Part shown: piece by piece, positions 1-8,322 of the stretch
How positions within the stretch are numbered: the stretch's first letter is position 1
Layout: every line of letters starts with the position of its first letter
NCBI GenBank assembly: GCA_900545075.1
Contig: UQXT01000006.1
Location: 1 to 35,633, forward strand
Direction of reading: 5' to 3'
DNA length: 35,633 nucleotides
Origin: an uncultured Collinsella sp.
GTDB lineage: Bacteria > Actinomycetota > Coriobacteriia > Coriobacteriales > Coriobacteriaceae
Made by a program: the position numbers and the translations under genes
Notes under the pieces: model-generated
Databases searched by the model: none
Seen by the model: only the letters and a program-made list of their open reading frames with translations
What the model was told of the DNA's origin: nothing

Positions 1-1
1 C

Positions 2-223
2 ATGGATTGCTTTGCCGCCGAGTTTTCCTGCATCGATGCGAGAGCCTCTCGCATGCTCGACCTTTCTGCCGCAATTCGCGAGGCGCTGCTGGACGCTGGC
101 GTCGATACGGACAATATCGTAGACACGCAGCTCTCCACCGTGCGTCAGAACGACCGCTTTTACTCCTACCGCAACGAGGGTGGCACCTGTGGGCGCCATG
201 CCGCGATCGGTGTGATGCTATGA
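2..223 (+). CDS. pgeF: Peptidoglycan editing factor PgeF (YfiH/YlmD, laccase-domain family), C-terminal fragment
   Basis: Only the last 73 residues are inside the window; the frame is open to the left edge, so the true start lies upstream. The visible tail carries the family's C-terminal signature: a DLSAAI helix, a GVDTDNI segment, RFYSYRNEGG and the final GR before a short hydrophobic end. Family knowledge: PgeF/YlmD proteins are multicopper-polyphenol-oxidase-fold enzymes that remove wrongly incorporated residues from muropeptide precursors; purine nucleoside cleavage has also been reported. The Cys-Thr pair usually found before the RFxSYR motif reads Ser-Thr here (compared from memory). 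The stop codon overlaps the pstS start in an ATGA junction at 220-223, so the two are probably translationally coupled. The metal ligands lie outside the window. Confidence 0.8.
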   Translation: MDCFAAEFSCIDARASRMLDLSAAIREALLDAGVDTDNIVDTQLSTVRQNDRFYSYRNEGGTCGRHAAIGVML

Positions 224-1056
224 GAAGGATCGCATCGGTCCTGAGCGCGGCAGTGCTTACGCTCACGCTGTGTGCTTGCTCTTCGGGATCTTCCACATCT
301 TCTATTACCGTTGCCGGCTCGACCACCTGCCTTCCCATTGCCGAGATTGCAGCCGAGGGCTTTAAGGAAGAGACCGGCATTGACGTGCTCGTCTCCGGCC
401 TTGGCTCCTCTGCGGGTATCGAGGCCGTCAGCAACGGCACGGCCGACATCGCCAGCTCCTCTCGTGGCCTCAATGCCGACGAGCAGGATTTGGGCCTGAC
501 CCCGATCGTAATCGCGCACGACGGCATCGCAGTCATCGTGAACGACGACAACCCGGTCGACAACCTCTCGACCGAGCAGCTCCGCGATATCTACGCCGGC
601 AAGATTACCAATTGGAAAGAGGTCGGTGGCGAGGACCTGAGGATTCAGGTCATCAACCGAGACGAGGCGTCCGGTACGCGCGAGGCCTTCCGTACCATCG
701 TGATGGATGGCACGCCGTTCGATCGCCGCTCGGCTGTTCTTTCGGGTACGGGCCAGGTGCGCGACGTGGTATCTCGTTCGCGTGGGGGCATCGGCTACAT
801 TTCGCTGGGCTTCGTCGATAGCCTCAACGCCAAGACCTCGGTCAAGGCCGTCTCGGTCAATCATGTTGAGGCGTCCGAGAAGACGGTCGCGAGTGGCGGC
901 TATCCCATCTCGCGCGACCTTTACTTCTTTGTGAAGGGTGCGCCTTCGCAGCAGGCGCAGGATTACATCGACTATGTGACGTCCGAAAAGATGGACAAGC
1001 AGATTCGCGAGGCGGGCTTTATTCCCGTCACCAACGACGAGAAGGGGAGTGAGTAG
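220..1056 (+). CDS. pstS: Phosphate ABC transporter substrate-binding lipoprotein PstS
   Basis: Binds extracellular phosphate and delivers it to PstC/PstA. The chosen ATG at 220 overlaps the pgeF stop (ATGA). It gives a 278-residue protein with a lipoprotein signal peptide: MRR, a hydrophobic stretch to about residue 17, and a lipobox ending at Cys20, followed by a Ser-rich linker. Phosphate-pocket motifs are visible: AGSTT at 32-36, GSSAG at 62-66 and SGTRE at 151-155. The mature protein is PBP-like and should be anchored to the outer face of the membrane. A longer frame starts at 7, but it would bury the signal peptide and overlap pgeF throughout. pstC follows one base after the stop. No Pho-box-like promoter is visible before it, so transcription may come through pgeF. 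Confidence 0.95.
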   Translation: MRRIASVLSAAVLTLTLCACSSGSSTSSITVAGSTTCLPIAEIAAEGFKEETGIDVLVSGLGSSAGIEAVSNGTADIASSSRGLNADEQDLGLTPIVIAHDGIAVIVNDDNPVDNLSTEQLRDIYAGKITNWKEVGGEDLRIQVINRDEASGTREAFRTIVMDGTPFDRRSAVLSGTGQVRDVVSRSRGGIGYISLGFVDSLNAKTSVKAVSVNHVEASEKTVASGGYPISRDLYFFVKGAPSQQAQDYIDYVTSEKMDKQIREAGFIPVTNDEKGSE

Positions 1057-1057
1057 C

Positions 1058-1984
1058 ATGGAAGCACAGGAAAACTCCCAGACTGAGCAGAATGTTCAGA
1101 CGCCCAAGAAGCGCGAGCTGGCGCTCGTATCGCGCAGTACCTATATCAAGGAGAAGGCGCTGCAGTGGATCTTCTTTGCCTGCGCGTTCTTGGCGGTCGT
1201 TACCGTCATCCTGATTTTTGTCTTTACCACGTACTCGGCGCTGCCCGTCTTTACTGACATCGGTCTGGCGGACTTCTTTAGCTTTACGTGGGCGCCTTCC
1301 GAGGGCCACTACGGCATCTTGTCGCTGCTTGCCGGCTCGGGTCTGGTGACCGTCGGTGCGCTCGCCATGGGCGTGCCGCTGGGCGTGGGTACGGCCGTTT
1401 ACCTGGTCGAGATTGCCAGCAAGCGCGTGCGCAAGCTCATCAGCCCCGCCGTTGACCTGCTGGCGGGCATACCCTCCATCATCTACGGCTTCTTTGGCAT
1501 GATCATCATCCGCCCGTTTATCGCACAACTGACCGGTGGTCTTGGTTTTGGTGCGCTGACAGCGTGGTTCGTGCTCGCCATCATGATCGTCCCTACCATC
1601 ACGACGCTTACCATCGATGCCCTCAATTCCATTCCCATGGGCATTCGCGAGGCATCGTATGCCATGGGTGCTACTAAGTGGCAGACCATCTATAAGGTCG
1701 TGCTACCTGCCGCCAAACTGGGTATCGTTGATGCCATCGTGCTGGGTATGGGCCGTGCCATCGGTGAGACCATGGCCGTGCTCATGGTCGTGGGTAACGC
1801 TCCGGTTATTCCCGACAGCATTGCGAGCCCCATCTCGACGCTCACGAGCCAGATCGCGCTCGACATGAGCTATTCCTCGGGCCTGCACCGCTCGGCTCTG
1901 TTCGGCATGGGCGTGGTCCTGTTTATCATCTCCGCCATGCTGGTGGGCATCGTCCGTCTGATTTCCAAGAAGAAGAGGGGGTAG
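1058..1984 (+). CDS. pstC: Phosphate ABC transporter permease PstC
   Basis: One of the two membrane permeases of the Pst importer. The 308-residue protein starts with about 40 mostly polar residues, then a membrane segment near residues 40-60 and about five more. The ABC-permease EAA loop is seen near residues 195-225 (REASYAMGATKWQTI, then GRAIGETMAV), where PstB docks. The ATG at 1058 is preferred over the in-frame GTG at 1049 because the AAGGGGAG ribosome binding site at 1042-1049 is correctly spaced only for the ATG. The gene lies one base after pstS and three bases before pstA, so translation is probably coupled. Confidence 0.94.
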   Translation: MEAQENSQTEQNVQTPKKRELALVSRSTYIKEKALQWIFFACAFLAVVTVILIFVFTTYSALPVFTDIGLADFFSFTWAPSEGHYGILSLLAGSGLVTVGALAMGVPLGVGTAVYLVEIASKRVRKLISPAVDLLAGIPSIIYGFFGMIIIRPFIAQLTGGLGFGALTAWFVLAIMIVPTITTLTIDALNSIPMGIREASYAMGATKWQTIYKVVLPAAKLGIVDAIVLGMGRAIGETMAVLMVVGNAPVIPDSIASPISTLTSQIALDMSYSSGLHRSALFGMGVVLFIISAMLVGIVRLISKKKRG

Positions 1985-1987
1985 GCT

Positions 1988-2893
1988 ATGTCCGATTCCG
2001 TTGATACGACGGTCGATACGACCTCGTCGCGCGAGCGCATCAAGCGTGCCCTTTCCCACGGTAAGAAGGGCCGTATCAACAAGGACCTGTCAAACAAGAT
2101 CATGCTCGGCGTGTTCCGCGCCGCGGCCTACATCACCACGCTTGTGCTGGTCGCTATCATCGCCTACGTGGTTGTTAATGGCTTACCGCATATTTCGCTC
2201 GACTTTATCTTCGGTTGGCCCCAGGGTGTCAACGCCGAGGGCGGCATTTGGCCTACGATTGTCTCGACCATCTACGTGACGGCGCTCGCCATGCTTATCT
2301 GCACGCCGATCGCTGTGCTGGCAGCCGTCTATCTGGCCGAGTACGCCAAGCAGGGCAAGGTCGTCGAGCTCATTCGCTACGCTGCTGACGCTTTGGCCTC
2401 GGTGCCCTCCATCGTTATGGGCCTGTTTGGCTACGCCTTGTTTGTCGAGGCTATGGGCCTGGGCCTTTCGATGGTCTCTGCCGCTCTGGCACTCGCGCTC
2501 TTGATGCTCCCCATCGTCATGCGCACCACCGAAGAGGCCATTCGCGCCGTTCCGCGCTATATCCGCTGGGGCGCGTACGGCCTGGGCGCCACCAAGTGGC
2601 AGGTTGTCTCCAAGATCGTGCTTCCTTCTGCCTTTGGCCGTATTGCCACGGGCATCGTCCTCGCCATCGGCCGTGCCATTGGCGAGACCGCGGTGGTGCT
2701 CTACACCATGGGCCAGGCCATCAACCTGCCTATTTCGCCGCTCGATTCCGGCCGCCCCATGACGGTTCACCTGTACCTGCTTGCCAACGACGGCATCAAC
2801 ATGAACGCAGCCTACGGCACCGCGCTCTTGCTGATGGTGATCATTTTGGCCTTCAACCTGTTTGCGCGCTTCCTGTCGCGCAAGCGTCGCTAG
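1988..2893 (+). CDS. pstA: Phosphate ABC transporter permease PstA
   Basis: Second membrane permease of the Pst complex, 301 residues. It begins with about 40 polar, basic residues and then has about six hydrophobic segments. The EAA-type loop (YGLGATKWQVVSKI) and the following GRAIGETAVV helix match its partner PstC, as expected for paralogous permeases that dimerise over PstB. It ends with a basic cytoplasmic tail (RFLSRKRR). The start lies three bases after the pstC stop and the pstB start follows after 12 bases containing a TAAGGAG site, so the gene sits mid-operon. Confidence 0.94.
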   Translation: MSDSVDTTVDTTSSRERIKRALSHGKKGRINKDLSNKIMLGVFRAAAYITTLVLVAIIAYVVVNGLPHISLDFIFGWPQGVNAEGGIWPTIVSTIYVTALAMLICTPIAVLAAVYLAEYAKQGKVVELIRYAADALASVPSIVMGLFGYALFVEAMGLGLSMVSAALALALLMLPIVMRTTEEAIRAVPRYIRWGAYGLGATKWQVVSKIVLPSAFGRIATGIVLAIGRAIGETAVVLYTMGQAINLPISPLDSGRPMTVHLYLLANDGINMNAAYGTALLLMVIILAFNLFARFLSRKRR

Positions 2894-2905
2894 TTAAGGA
2901 GTCCC

Positions 2906-3709
<804 letters not shown>

Positions 3710-3801
3710 TCGGTGCGACTAGTCCCAAGCCGATCGGATCTGGTCCGGTGCGTATTCACTGTGCGGGCGGCATGACCGCACCCAACTGATTGGAGTGAAC
3801 C

Positions 3802-4659
3802 ATGCGCAAACTGTTTTCCCGTCAGCTCATCGAGGCCCGTCACGAGATGCTGAGCATCTACGAGGCCGTCGATCTGGCCCTCCACGATGCCGTGAAGGCC
3901 TATGTGACCGACGACCGCAAGCTCGCCACCAAGACCAAGAAGCGCACGCTTTCGGTTGACGCACGCTGCGCCAACCTGGAGGCCGTCTGCTACAACCTGA
4001 TTGCCACGCAGTCACCGGTCGCCTCCGACTTCCGCTTGCTGCAGACGATCATCTACGTCGACTTTAACCTGCAGCGCATGACCGATAAGGTTCGCCAGAT
4101 TTGCCGCGCCACGCGTCATATGATCAAGGCCGACATCTCGCTGCCCAAGGAGCTTGTCGGCACGGTCGAGGCCGAGGCTGAGGCCGTCTACCAGGTGCTG
4201 GGCTCTTCGCTTTCCGCGCTCGTCACCAACGACATGTCCATCATCTGCAACTTGGCCGTCGAGGACGAGCCAGTGCATGCCGCCTACGAGAAGTTCTTCC
4301 GCACCTTTAACCGTATGGATACGGGCGACTTTATGGACGACGACAGCAACTATGACGATCTGCGCCGCGCCATCATGGTTTCGCGCTACCTCGATCGCAT
4401 CGCTTCGATTTCCATCGATGCCGCCTGCCGTCTGACCTTCCTGTTGACTGGTCAGCGCATGAATGCCGGCGATATCGCCCGCACTGATGAGGATGAGCTC
4501 GAGAGCATGCGCGTGCCTTCGGGCGAGGGTGTTATCATGAGGCCCGCCGTCGACGCTCGCTACGTTGCCAAGGTGCCCACTAACGAGGTCAGCGAGGGTC
4601 TTCGCTACCTGCTCGATCATCTTGAGGACGAGGACGATGGCGAGGACGACGAGGAGTAA
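3802..4659 (+). CDS. phoU: Phosphate signalling protein PhoU with acidic C-terminal tail
   Basis: PhoU proteins link Pst transport status to phosphate signalling and help limit phosphate toxicity; they act in the cytoplasm as dimers of two three-helix bundles. The N-terminal half matches the PhoU pattern (RHEMLSIYEAVDLALHDAV, later VASDFRLLQTIIYVDFNLQRMTDKV), and a second repeat follows with RYLDRIASISIDAACR near residue 200. At 285 residues it is longer than the usual 220 or so. The extra length is a C-terminal extension after the second bundle, ending in about 15 almost wholly Asp/Glu residues. TTGGAGTGAACC before the ATG supplies the ribosome binding site. No PhoR/PhoB pair is visible beside it. 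Confidence 0.92.
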   Translation: MRKLFSRQLIEARHEMLSIYEAVDLALHDAVKAYVTDDRKLATKTKKRTLSVDARCANLEAVCYNLIATQSPVASDFRLLQTIIYVDFNLQRMTDKVRQICRATRHMIKADISLPKELVGTVEAEAEAVYQVLGSSLSALVTNDMSIICNLAVEDEPVHAAYEKFFRTFNRMDTGDFMDDDSNYDDLRRAIMVSRYLDRIASISIDAACRLTFLLTGQRMNAGDIARTDEDELESMRVPSGEGVIMRPAVDARYVAKVPTNEVSEGLRYLLDHLEDEDDGEDDEE

Positions 4660-4696
4660 GTAATTCCGTTCGTCGAAAGATTGTAAATACCTAAGT

Positions 4697-4730
4697 GAGC
4701 GCGGCCTTGCACATGCGGGGCCGCGCTCTT
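4697..4730 (+). terminator. Hairpin terminator after phoU
   Basis: A perfect 10-bp stem (GAGCGCGGCC at 4697-4706 with GGCCGCGCTC at 4719-4728) encloses a 12-nt loop. Only a short T run follows, so termination may be partial and read on into yggS. It separates the pst-phoU unit from the division cluster. Confidence 0.65.
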
Positions 4731-4778
4731 GCGATAGCATGGGACTACTTGTTTGGCTGTCAGCGGAGGCGATTGGCA

Positions 4779-5516
4779 ATGGATAACTATTTGGACTTGA
4801 TGCGCGCTCGCCGCGAGCAGATTCTGGAACGTTTTTATGCGGCGCTCGATCGCGCAGGCCGTCCCCACGACGCCGCGCGCCTCATTGCCGTGTCCAAGAC
4901 CGTTGGTGTCGATGAGACCGTTGCCGCCATCCAGGCGGGGTATCGCCATTTTGCCGAGAATCGCCCGCAGGAGCTGGTTCGCAAGCTCACGGGTCTGGCG
5001 GAGCATCCGGAGCTGCCCGAGGTGCGCTTCGATATGATCGGCAACCTGCAGACCAATAAGATCAATGCGGTGCTGGGCTCAGCCGAGCTGATTCACTCGG
5101 TGGGTTCGCTGCATCTGGCGCAGGCGATCTCGAGCCGTGCTGTCCGCAAGATTGAGGCGGGCGAGCTCGCTGGCCCCCAGCGTGTGCTCATTGAGGTCAA
5201 TGTGAGTGGTGAGGAGTCGAAGGGAGGCTTTTCGCCCGATGAGATTCGCGCCGCCGCGGGTGAGCTTGCGGAACTTGAGGGAATTTGCGTACAGGGGCTT
5301 ATGACTATGGCGCCCCGGGGGAATAAGGATGTGGCACGCCGCACCTTTGCGGGGCTTCGTGAGCTGAGGGATGAGCTGGAGGCGGCGCATCCCGATTTGA
5401 ACCTGCCTGAGCTTTCCTGCGGCATGAGCGAGGACTTTGAGCCTGCCCTTGAGGAGGGCTCTACGCTCGTTCGCCTGGGCAGGGTAGTATTTAGCCCGGA
5501 GTTTGCAGTAAAATAA
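4779..5516 (+). CDS. yggS: YggS/YlmE family PLP homeostasis protein
   Basis: PLP-binding protein of the PLPBP/YggS family, a TIM-barrel carrier that keeps vitamin B6 and some amino acid pools in balance; no enzymatic activity is established for the family. The 245-residue protein has the PLP lysine in LIAVSKTVG (about residue 32), then FAENRPQELVRK, IGNLQTNK, the IEVNVSGEESKGGF strand and the phosphate-binding LSCGMSEDF motif near 215. The ATG at 4779 is chosen because a CGGAGG site ends about 10 bases upstream; an in-frame ATG at 4695 lies inside the phoU terminator. In Firmicutes and actinobacteria the gene normally sits between pgeF and sepF, which is its place here apart from the pst insertion. 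Confidence 0.93.
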   Translation: MDNYLDLMRARREQILERFYAALDRAGRPHDAARLIAVSKTVGVDETVAAIQAGYRHFAENRPQELVRKLTGLAEHPELPEVRFDMIGNLQTNKINAVLGSAELIHSVGSLHLAQAISSRAVRKIEAGELAGPQRVLIEVNVSGEESKGGFSPDEIRAAAGELAELEGICVQGLMTMAPRGNKDVARRTFAGLRELRDELEAAHPDLNLPELSCGMSEDFEPALEEGSTLVRLGRVVFSPEFAVK

Positions 5517-5576
5517 GGCTCTGAAGTGCGCACTGATTATCGGGGCGCCTGCACTAAACCGCGAGAGGACACAACC

Positions 5577-6299
5577 ATGGGCTTCCTTGACGAGATTAAA
5601 AATAAGATGCACCTGGGCGGCCAGCAGGGTTACGACCAGGGTTATGGCCAGGACGACGACTACGGCTACGATGATGGCTATGACGATGGCTATCAGGGCA
5701 ACCGCTACAGCGGTGCTTCGGGCGAGGGCTTCTACACCCAAGACGAGCCGAGCAACGGCCTGCTTGGTCAGACGCGCCGTGGTGAAGCTGAGTCGGTTGC
5801 CGTGTATACACGCTCCGGACAGCTGGTCGGCGATGACTCTCGCCATGCCACGACGTATAACCCGCCTTCGCGCTCGCAGGACAGTGTTGCGAGCGGTTAT
5901 CGTCCTGGTGCCTATGACACGCCGTCGAGCTACGCCGAGAACACCCGCGCCCGTGCCGCCGCTGCGCCCGCGCCTGCACCGAGCGATGCCTCGGCCTATG
6001 CGAGCAATATCATCAACGCCACGCCGCAGCTGCCGGCCTATGTCCTGCGCCCCGAGAGCTATGACGACGTGGAGACCGTGGTGCGCCGCGTTCGCACCAA
6101 GCAGCCTGTCGCACTGATTTTTGTGGGCGTACGCACCGAAGTTGCCAAGCGCGTCTTGGACTTCTCTTACGGCTTTGCCTGCGGTCTGGGTGCCACGGTC
6201 AAGGAGGTGGGCGACCGCGTGTTCATGGTGCTGCCCGCCGGTTGCGAGGTCAAAGATTCCGATCTCAAGAAGCTTCGTGCCGACGGCTACCTTAAGTAA
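5577..6299 (+). CDS. sepF: Cell division protein SepF
   Basis: SepF binds FtsZ, bundles it and ties it to the membrane in Gram-positive bacteria. The 240-residue protein starts with a short amphipathic membrane-targeting helix (MGFLDEIKNKMHLGG). A low-complexity Gly/Tyr/Asp/Gln repeat follows (about residues 14-45), then a long disordered Ala/Pro linker, and a C-terminal SepF core from about residue 155 (PESYDDVETVVRRV, LDFSYGFACGL, VKEVGDRVFMVLP). The ATG at 5577 follows a GAGAGGA site. It lies between yggS and yggT. The linker is long for the family, and its Tyr/Gly/Asp repeat (GYDDGYDDGY) looks prone to length variation. Confidence 0.93.
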   Translation: MGFLDEIKNKMHLGGQQGYDQGYGQDDDYGYDDGYDDGYQGNRYSGASGEGFYTQDEPSNGLLGQTRRGEAESVAVYTRSGQLVGDDSRHATTYNPPSRSQDSVASGYRPGAYDTPSSYAENTRARAAAAPAPAPSDASAYASNIINATPQLPAYVLRPESYDDVETVVRRVRTKQPVALIFVGVRTEVAKRVLDFSYGFACGLGATVKEVGDRVFMVLPAGCEVKDSDLKKLRADGYLK

Positions 6300-6320
6300 A
6301 GACAAGACGAGGAGATTCCC

Positions 6321-6602
6321 ATCAACATCTACACTGTCGTCCAGCTGGTCAACACGCTGTTCAACTTCTATTCCACGCTCATTGTCGTCTACTGCTTTAT
6401 GACGTGGATTCCCATGAAGCAGGGTGGTTTGCTTCAGGATATTGCCGCGGTGCTTGATAGCGTGTGCGGTCCGTGGCTCAACCTGTTCCGTCGTTTCATC
6501 CCGCCGATGGGCGGTATCGATTTTTCGCCGGTCGTTGCGATTATTGCGTTGCAGTTGGTGCAGAGGCTGGTTCTGCAGCTTCTTATAGGTATACTCGTGT
6601 AG
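6321..6602 (+). CDS. yggT: YggT family membrane protein (YlmG), probable non-ATG start
   Basis: Small integral membrane protein next to sepF and divIVA, as in many Gram-positives; YlmG/YggT proteins have been linked to septum and nucleoid organisation. The full-length reading gives 93 residues with two membrane segments (about 4-30 and 65-90) around the conserved PMGGIDFSPVVA loop. The frame from 6300 has no ATG, GTG or TTG before the ATG at 6399, which would delete the first membrane helix. An AGGAG at 6310-6314 lies six bases before an ATC at 6321, so an ATC start (or ATT at 6315) is proposed. The frame is also that of sepF, separated by one TAA. The end is certain; the start is not. Confidence 0.8.
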   Translation: MNIYTVVQLVNTLFNFYSTLIVVYCFMTWIPMKQGGLLQDIAAVLDSVCGPWLNLFRRFIPPMGGIDFSPVVAIIALQLVQRLVLQLLIGILV

Positions 6603-6663
6603 AACTGACTTAGTAACTTACGTCGGGCGTGTAGCGCCGAGGCGATGAAAAAGGAGACTTGTT

Positions 6664-7338
6664 ATGGCTATTACCCCTGCAGACATCCAGGCTCAGACTT
6701 TCTCTGAGGCCAAGCGTGGCTACGATCCTGCTGAGGTCGACGTCTTCTTGGAGACGCTGTCCTCCGAGGTCGACGCTATGCTCGCTAAGATCGTCGACCT
6801 TAAGGGTCGTCTGACTGCTACCGAGCAGCAGCTTGCCGATGCACAGGCTCAGCTTGCCCAGGCTCAGGATGCCACCGCCCAGGCCGTTCCTGCCGCCCCC
6901 GTGGCTGCTCCCGCCCCTGACTTCTCCGCTCAGGAGCGCCAGATTTCCGCTGCCCTGATCGCTGCCCAGCAGACCGCTGAGACCATCGTTAACGATGCCA
7001 ACGAGAACGCTGAGCGTATCCGCAACGAGGCTGACGCCAAGGCTCGCGAGGTTATCCGCCAGGCTCTGACTGAGAAGCAGGCCGAGCTCGAGGAGATCGA
7101 TCGTCTCAAGGCTTCCCGTGAGGAGTTCAAGGCCGAGTATCTTAAGCTCATCCAGCACTTCATGGACGATGCCCAGAACTCCTTCCCGGCCGACCTCATG
7201 GCCTCCACGCCGGTCGGTTCTGCCGCTTCTCCTGCAGTGACTGTTCCCGCCGAGCCGCTGCCCGTCGCTGACCCGGTTGTCCCCGTGGCCGATCCCTTTG
7301 CCCCGATCGACAACTTTGCTGCCGACGACCTGGACTAA
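6664..7338 (+). CDS. divIVA: DivIVA domain cell division / polar growth protein
   Basis: Coiled-coil scaffold that marks curved membrane at poles and septa. The N-terminal DivIVA membrane-binding domain is clear in residues 1-45 (ITPADIQAQTFSEAKRGYDPAEVDVFLETL), followed by a coiled coil with Gln/Ala heptads (about 45-70). A Pro/Ala break separates it from a second coiled coil (about 85-165) and an Ala/Pro/Val-rich tail. The 224-residue length is usual. An AAAAGGAGA site precedes the ATG. Codons are strongly biased, suggesting high expression. It closes the yggS-sepF-yggT-divIVA group, with a terminator just after. Confidence 0.93.
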   Translation: MAITPADIQAQTFSEAKRGYDPAEVDVFLETLSSEVDAMLAKIVDLKGRLTATEQQLADAQAQLAQAQDATAQAVPAAPVAAPAPDFSAQERQISAALIAAQQTAETIVNDANENAERIRNEADAKAREVIRQALTEKQAELEEIDRLKASREEFKAEYLKLIQHFMDDAQNSFPADLMASTPVGSAASPAVTVPAEPLPVADPVVPVADPFAPIDNFAADDLD

Positions 7339-7364
7339 CATTCGGCCTACAATTTAGTGCCTAG

Positions 7365-7394
7365 AAAGGACCCGCAGCTTGCGGGTCCTTTTTT
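7365..7394 (+). terminator. Rho-independent terminator after divIVA
   Basis: Stem AGGACCCGCA (7367-7376) pairs perfectly with TGCGGGTCCT (7380-7389) around a 3-nt loop and is followed by a T run to 7394. Confidence 0.93.
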
Positions 7395-7419
7395 ATGACT
7401 GTGCCGGGGTGCGTAACAT

Positions 7420-7457
7420 AAAAAACCGAGCCCTGCACATAGTGGCGCAGAACTCGG
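7420..7457 (-). terminator. Rho-independent terminator of the nitroreductase gene
   Basis: On the minus strand an 11-bp stem (CCGAGTTCTGC with GCAGGGCTCGG, two G-U pairs) is followed by six T. It faces the divIVA terminator, so the two convergent genes end back to back about 25 bases apart. Confidence 0.85.
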
Positions 7458-7505
7458 CGAACGGATGAACGGTCAAGGGTAGGCTTTAAGGCATGTCCCA
7501 AAAAT

Positions 7506-8036
7506 CTACTTGAGGAGGAAGTCGGAGAGGGGAATGGTGCGGGCCTCGCGATGCTCGGGATCGGCGATGTGGTCGGCGGGATAGCCACAGACGAGCATGT
7601 GATAGGGATAGACGCCCTTGGACAGATTGAACTGTTCTTGTGCCACCTCAGGCTTAAAATGGCATACCCAGCACGTTCCCAGGCCCTGCTCGGTGGCCTC
7701 CATCATCATCTGATCACACACGATGGACGTATCGATTTCACTGGAATTCATCTGATCATACGGGCGTACCCAAGCATCATCGGTAACGCTGCAAATAAGG
7801 AAGACAAGCGGAGCCCCAAAGATAGACCCATCACGAGCAAACCGAGGCTGACAAGCAGCAGCCTTCTCCAGAAGCTCAGGCGTATCCAACACCATCACAC
7901 GGGTTGGATGGTTATTACAAGCAGAAGGAGCAATACGCCCAGCCTCAACAATGGCATCCACAACAGCTTGCTCAACAGAACGATCCTGAAATTCACGACA
8001 AGAATACCGACCCCGAGCCAGATCAAAATAAGACAT
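7506..8036 (-). CDS. Nitroreductase family protein
   Basis: FMN-dependent oxidoreductase of the nitroreductase superfamily; the natural substrate cannot be told from sequence. The 176-residue protein has the FMN-binding start RYSCREFQDRSV (about 10-21), AGRIAPSACNNHPTRV (about 33-48) with the usual APSA pattern, and a GLGTCWVCHF segment near residue 120. The ATG at 8036 is chosen because GGAGGG lies seven bases upstream; a longer frame from 8102 would add a T-rich leader. The first 80 or so codons mostly end in T (GCT, TCT, CGT, TGT), whereas the rest and the neighbouring genes favour C or G, so the gene looks compositionally mosaic. Confidence 0.88.
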   Translation of the reverse strand: MSYFDLARGRYSCREFQDRSVEQAVVDAIVEAGRIAPSACNNHPTRVMVLDTPELLEKAAACQPRFARDGSIFGAPLVFLICSVTDDAWVRPYDQMNSSEIDTSIVCDQMMMEATEQGLGTCWVCHFKPEVAQEQFNLSKGVYPYHMLVCGYPADHIADPEHREARTIPLSDFLLK

Positions 8037-8067
8037 ACAAGCCCTCCAACAATTAAAAATCAAACAA

Positions 8068-8095
8068 ACCCAAAGTAACCCAAACAGTACCCAAA
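8068..8095 (-). promoter_or_regulatory. Three phased TTTGGGT repeats upstream of the nitroreductase
   Basis: On the minus strand TTTGGGT occurs at 8089-8095, 8078-8084 and 8068-8074, spaced 11 and 10 bp, about one helical turn. They lie 32-59 bases upstream of the start codon. Further CCAAA words continue at 8107-8195 on the plus strand. They could be operator sites; no matching regulator was identified. Confidence 0.35.
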
Positions 8096-8206
8096 GCAGC
8101 AATCAGCCAAACGCTCATCGAGGGCCAAAGTGTCCGAACGGATACCAAAGGTCCCTTCAGCCAAACCCCCATTGCGCTATAACTATCAGCCAAAGTTCCC
8201 AATGGT

Positions 8207-8317
8207 GGTACGTAAGGGAGCGGGCCCGGCCACTAATAACCTTTTGAACGACTCTGCTTGCAGCCGGAGTGAAAAAGGTTATTAGTGGCCGGGCCCGCGA
8301 CCGCCGGGACACGTACC
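8207..8317. repeat. Long perfect inverted repeat between DUF47 gene and nitroreductase
   Basis: A perfect 25-bp inverted repeat has arms at 8221-8245 and 8273-8297 (CGGGCCCGGCCACTAATAAC then CTTTT, and its complement) with a 27-nt centre. A further 7-bp outer pair GGTACGT (8207-8213) / ACGTACC (8311-8317) extends it. It lies just after the end of the pit-DUF47 unit, so it may end its transcripts, but there is no T run. Confidence 0.85.
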
Positions 8318-8322
8318 CCCAA

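Noticed and set aside
7..219. N-terminal extension of pstS to position 7
   Set aside because: It would overlap pgeF and place the lipoprotein signal peptide inside the protein.
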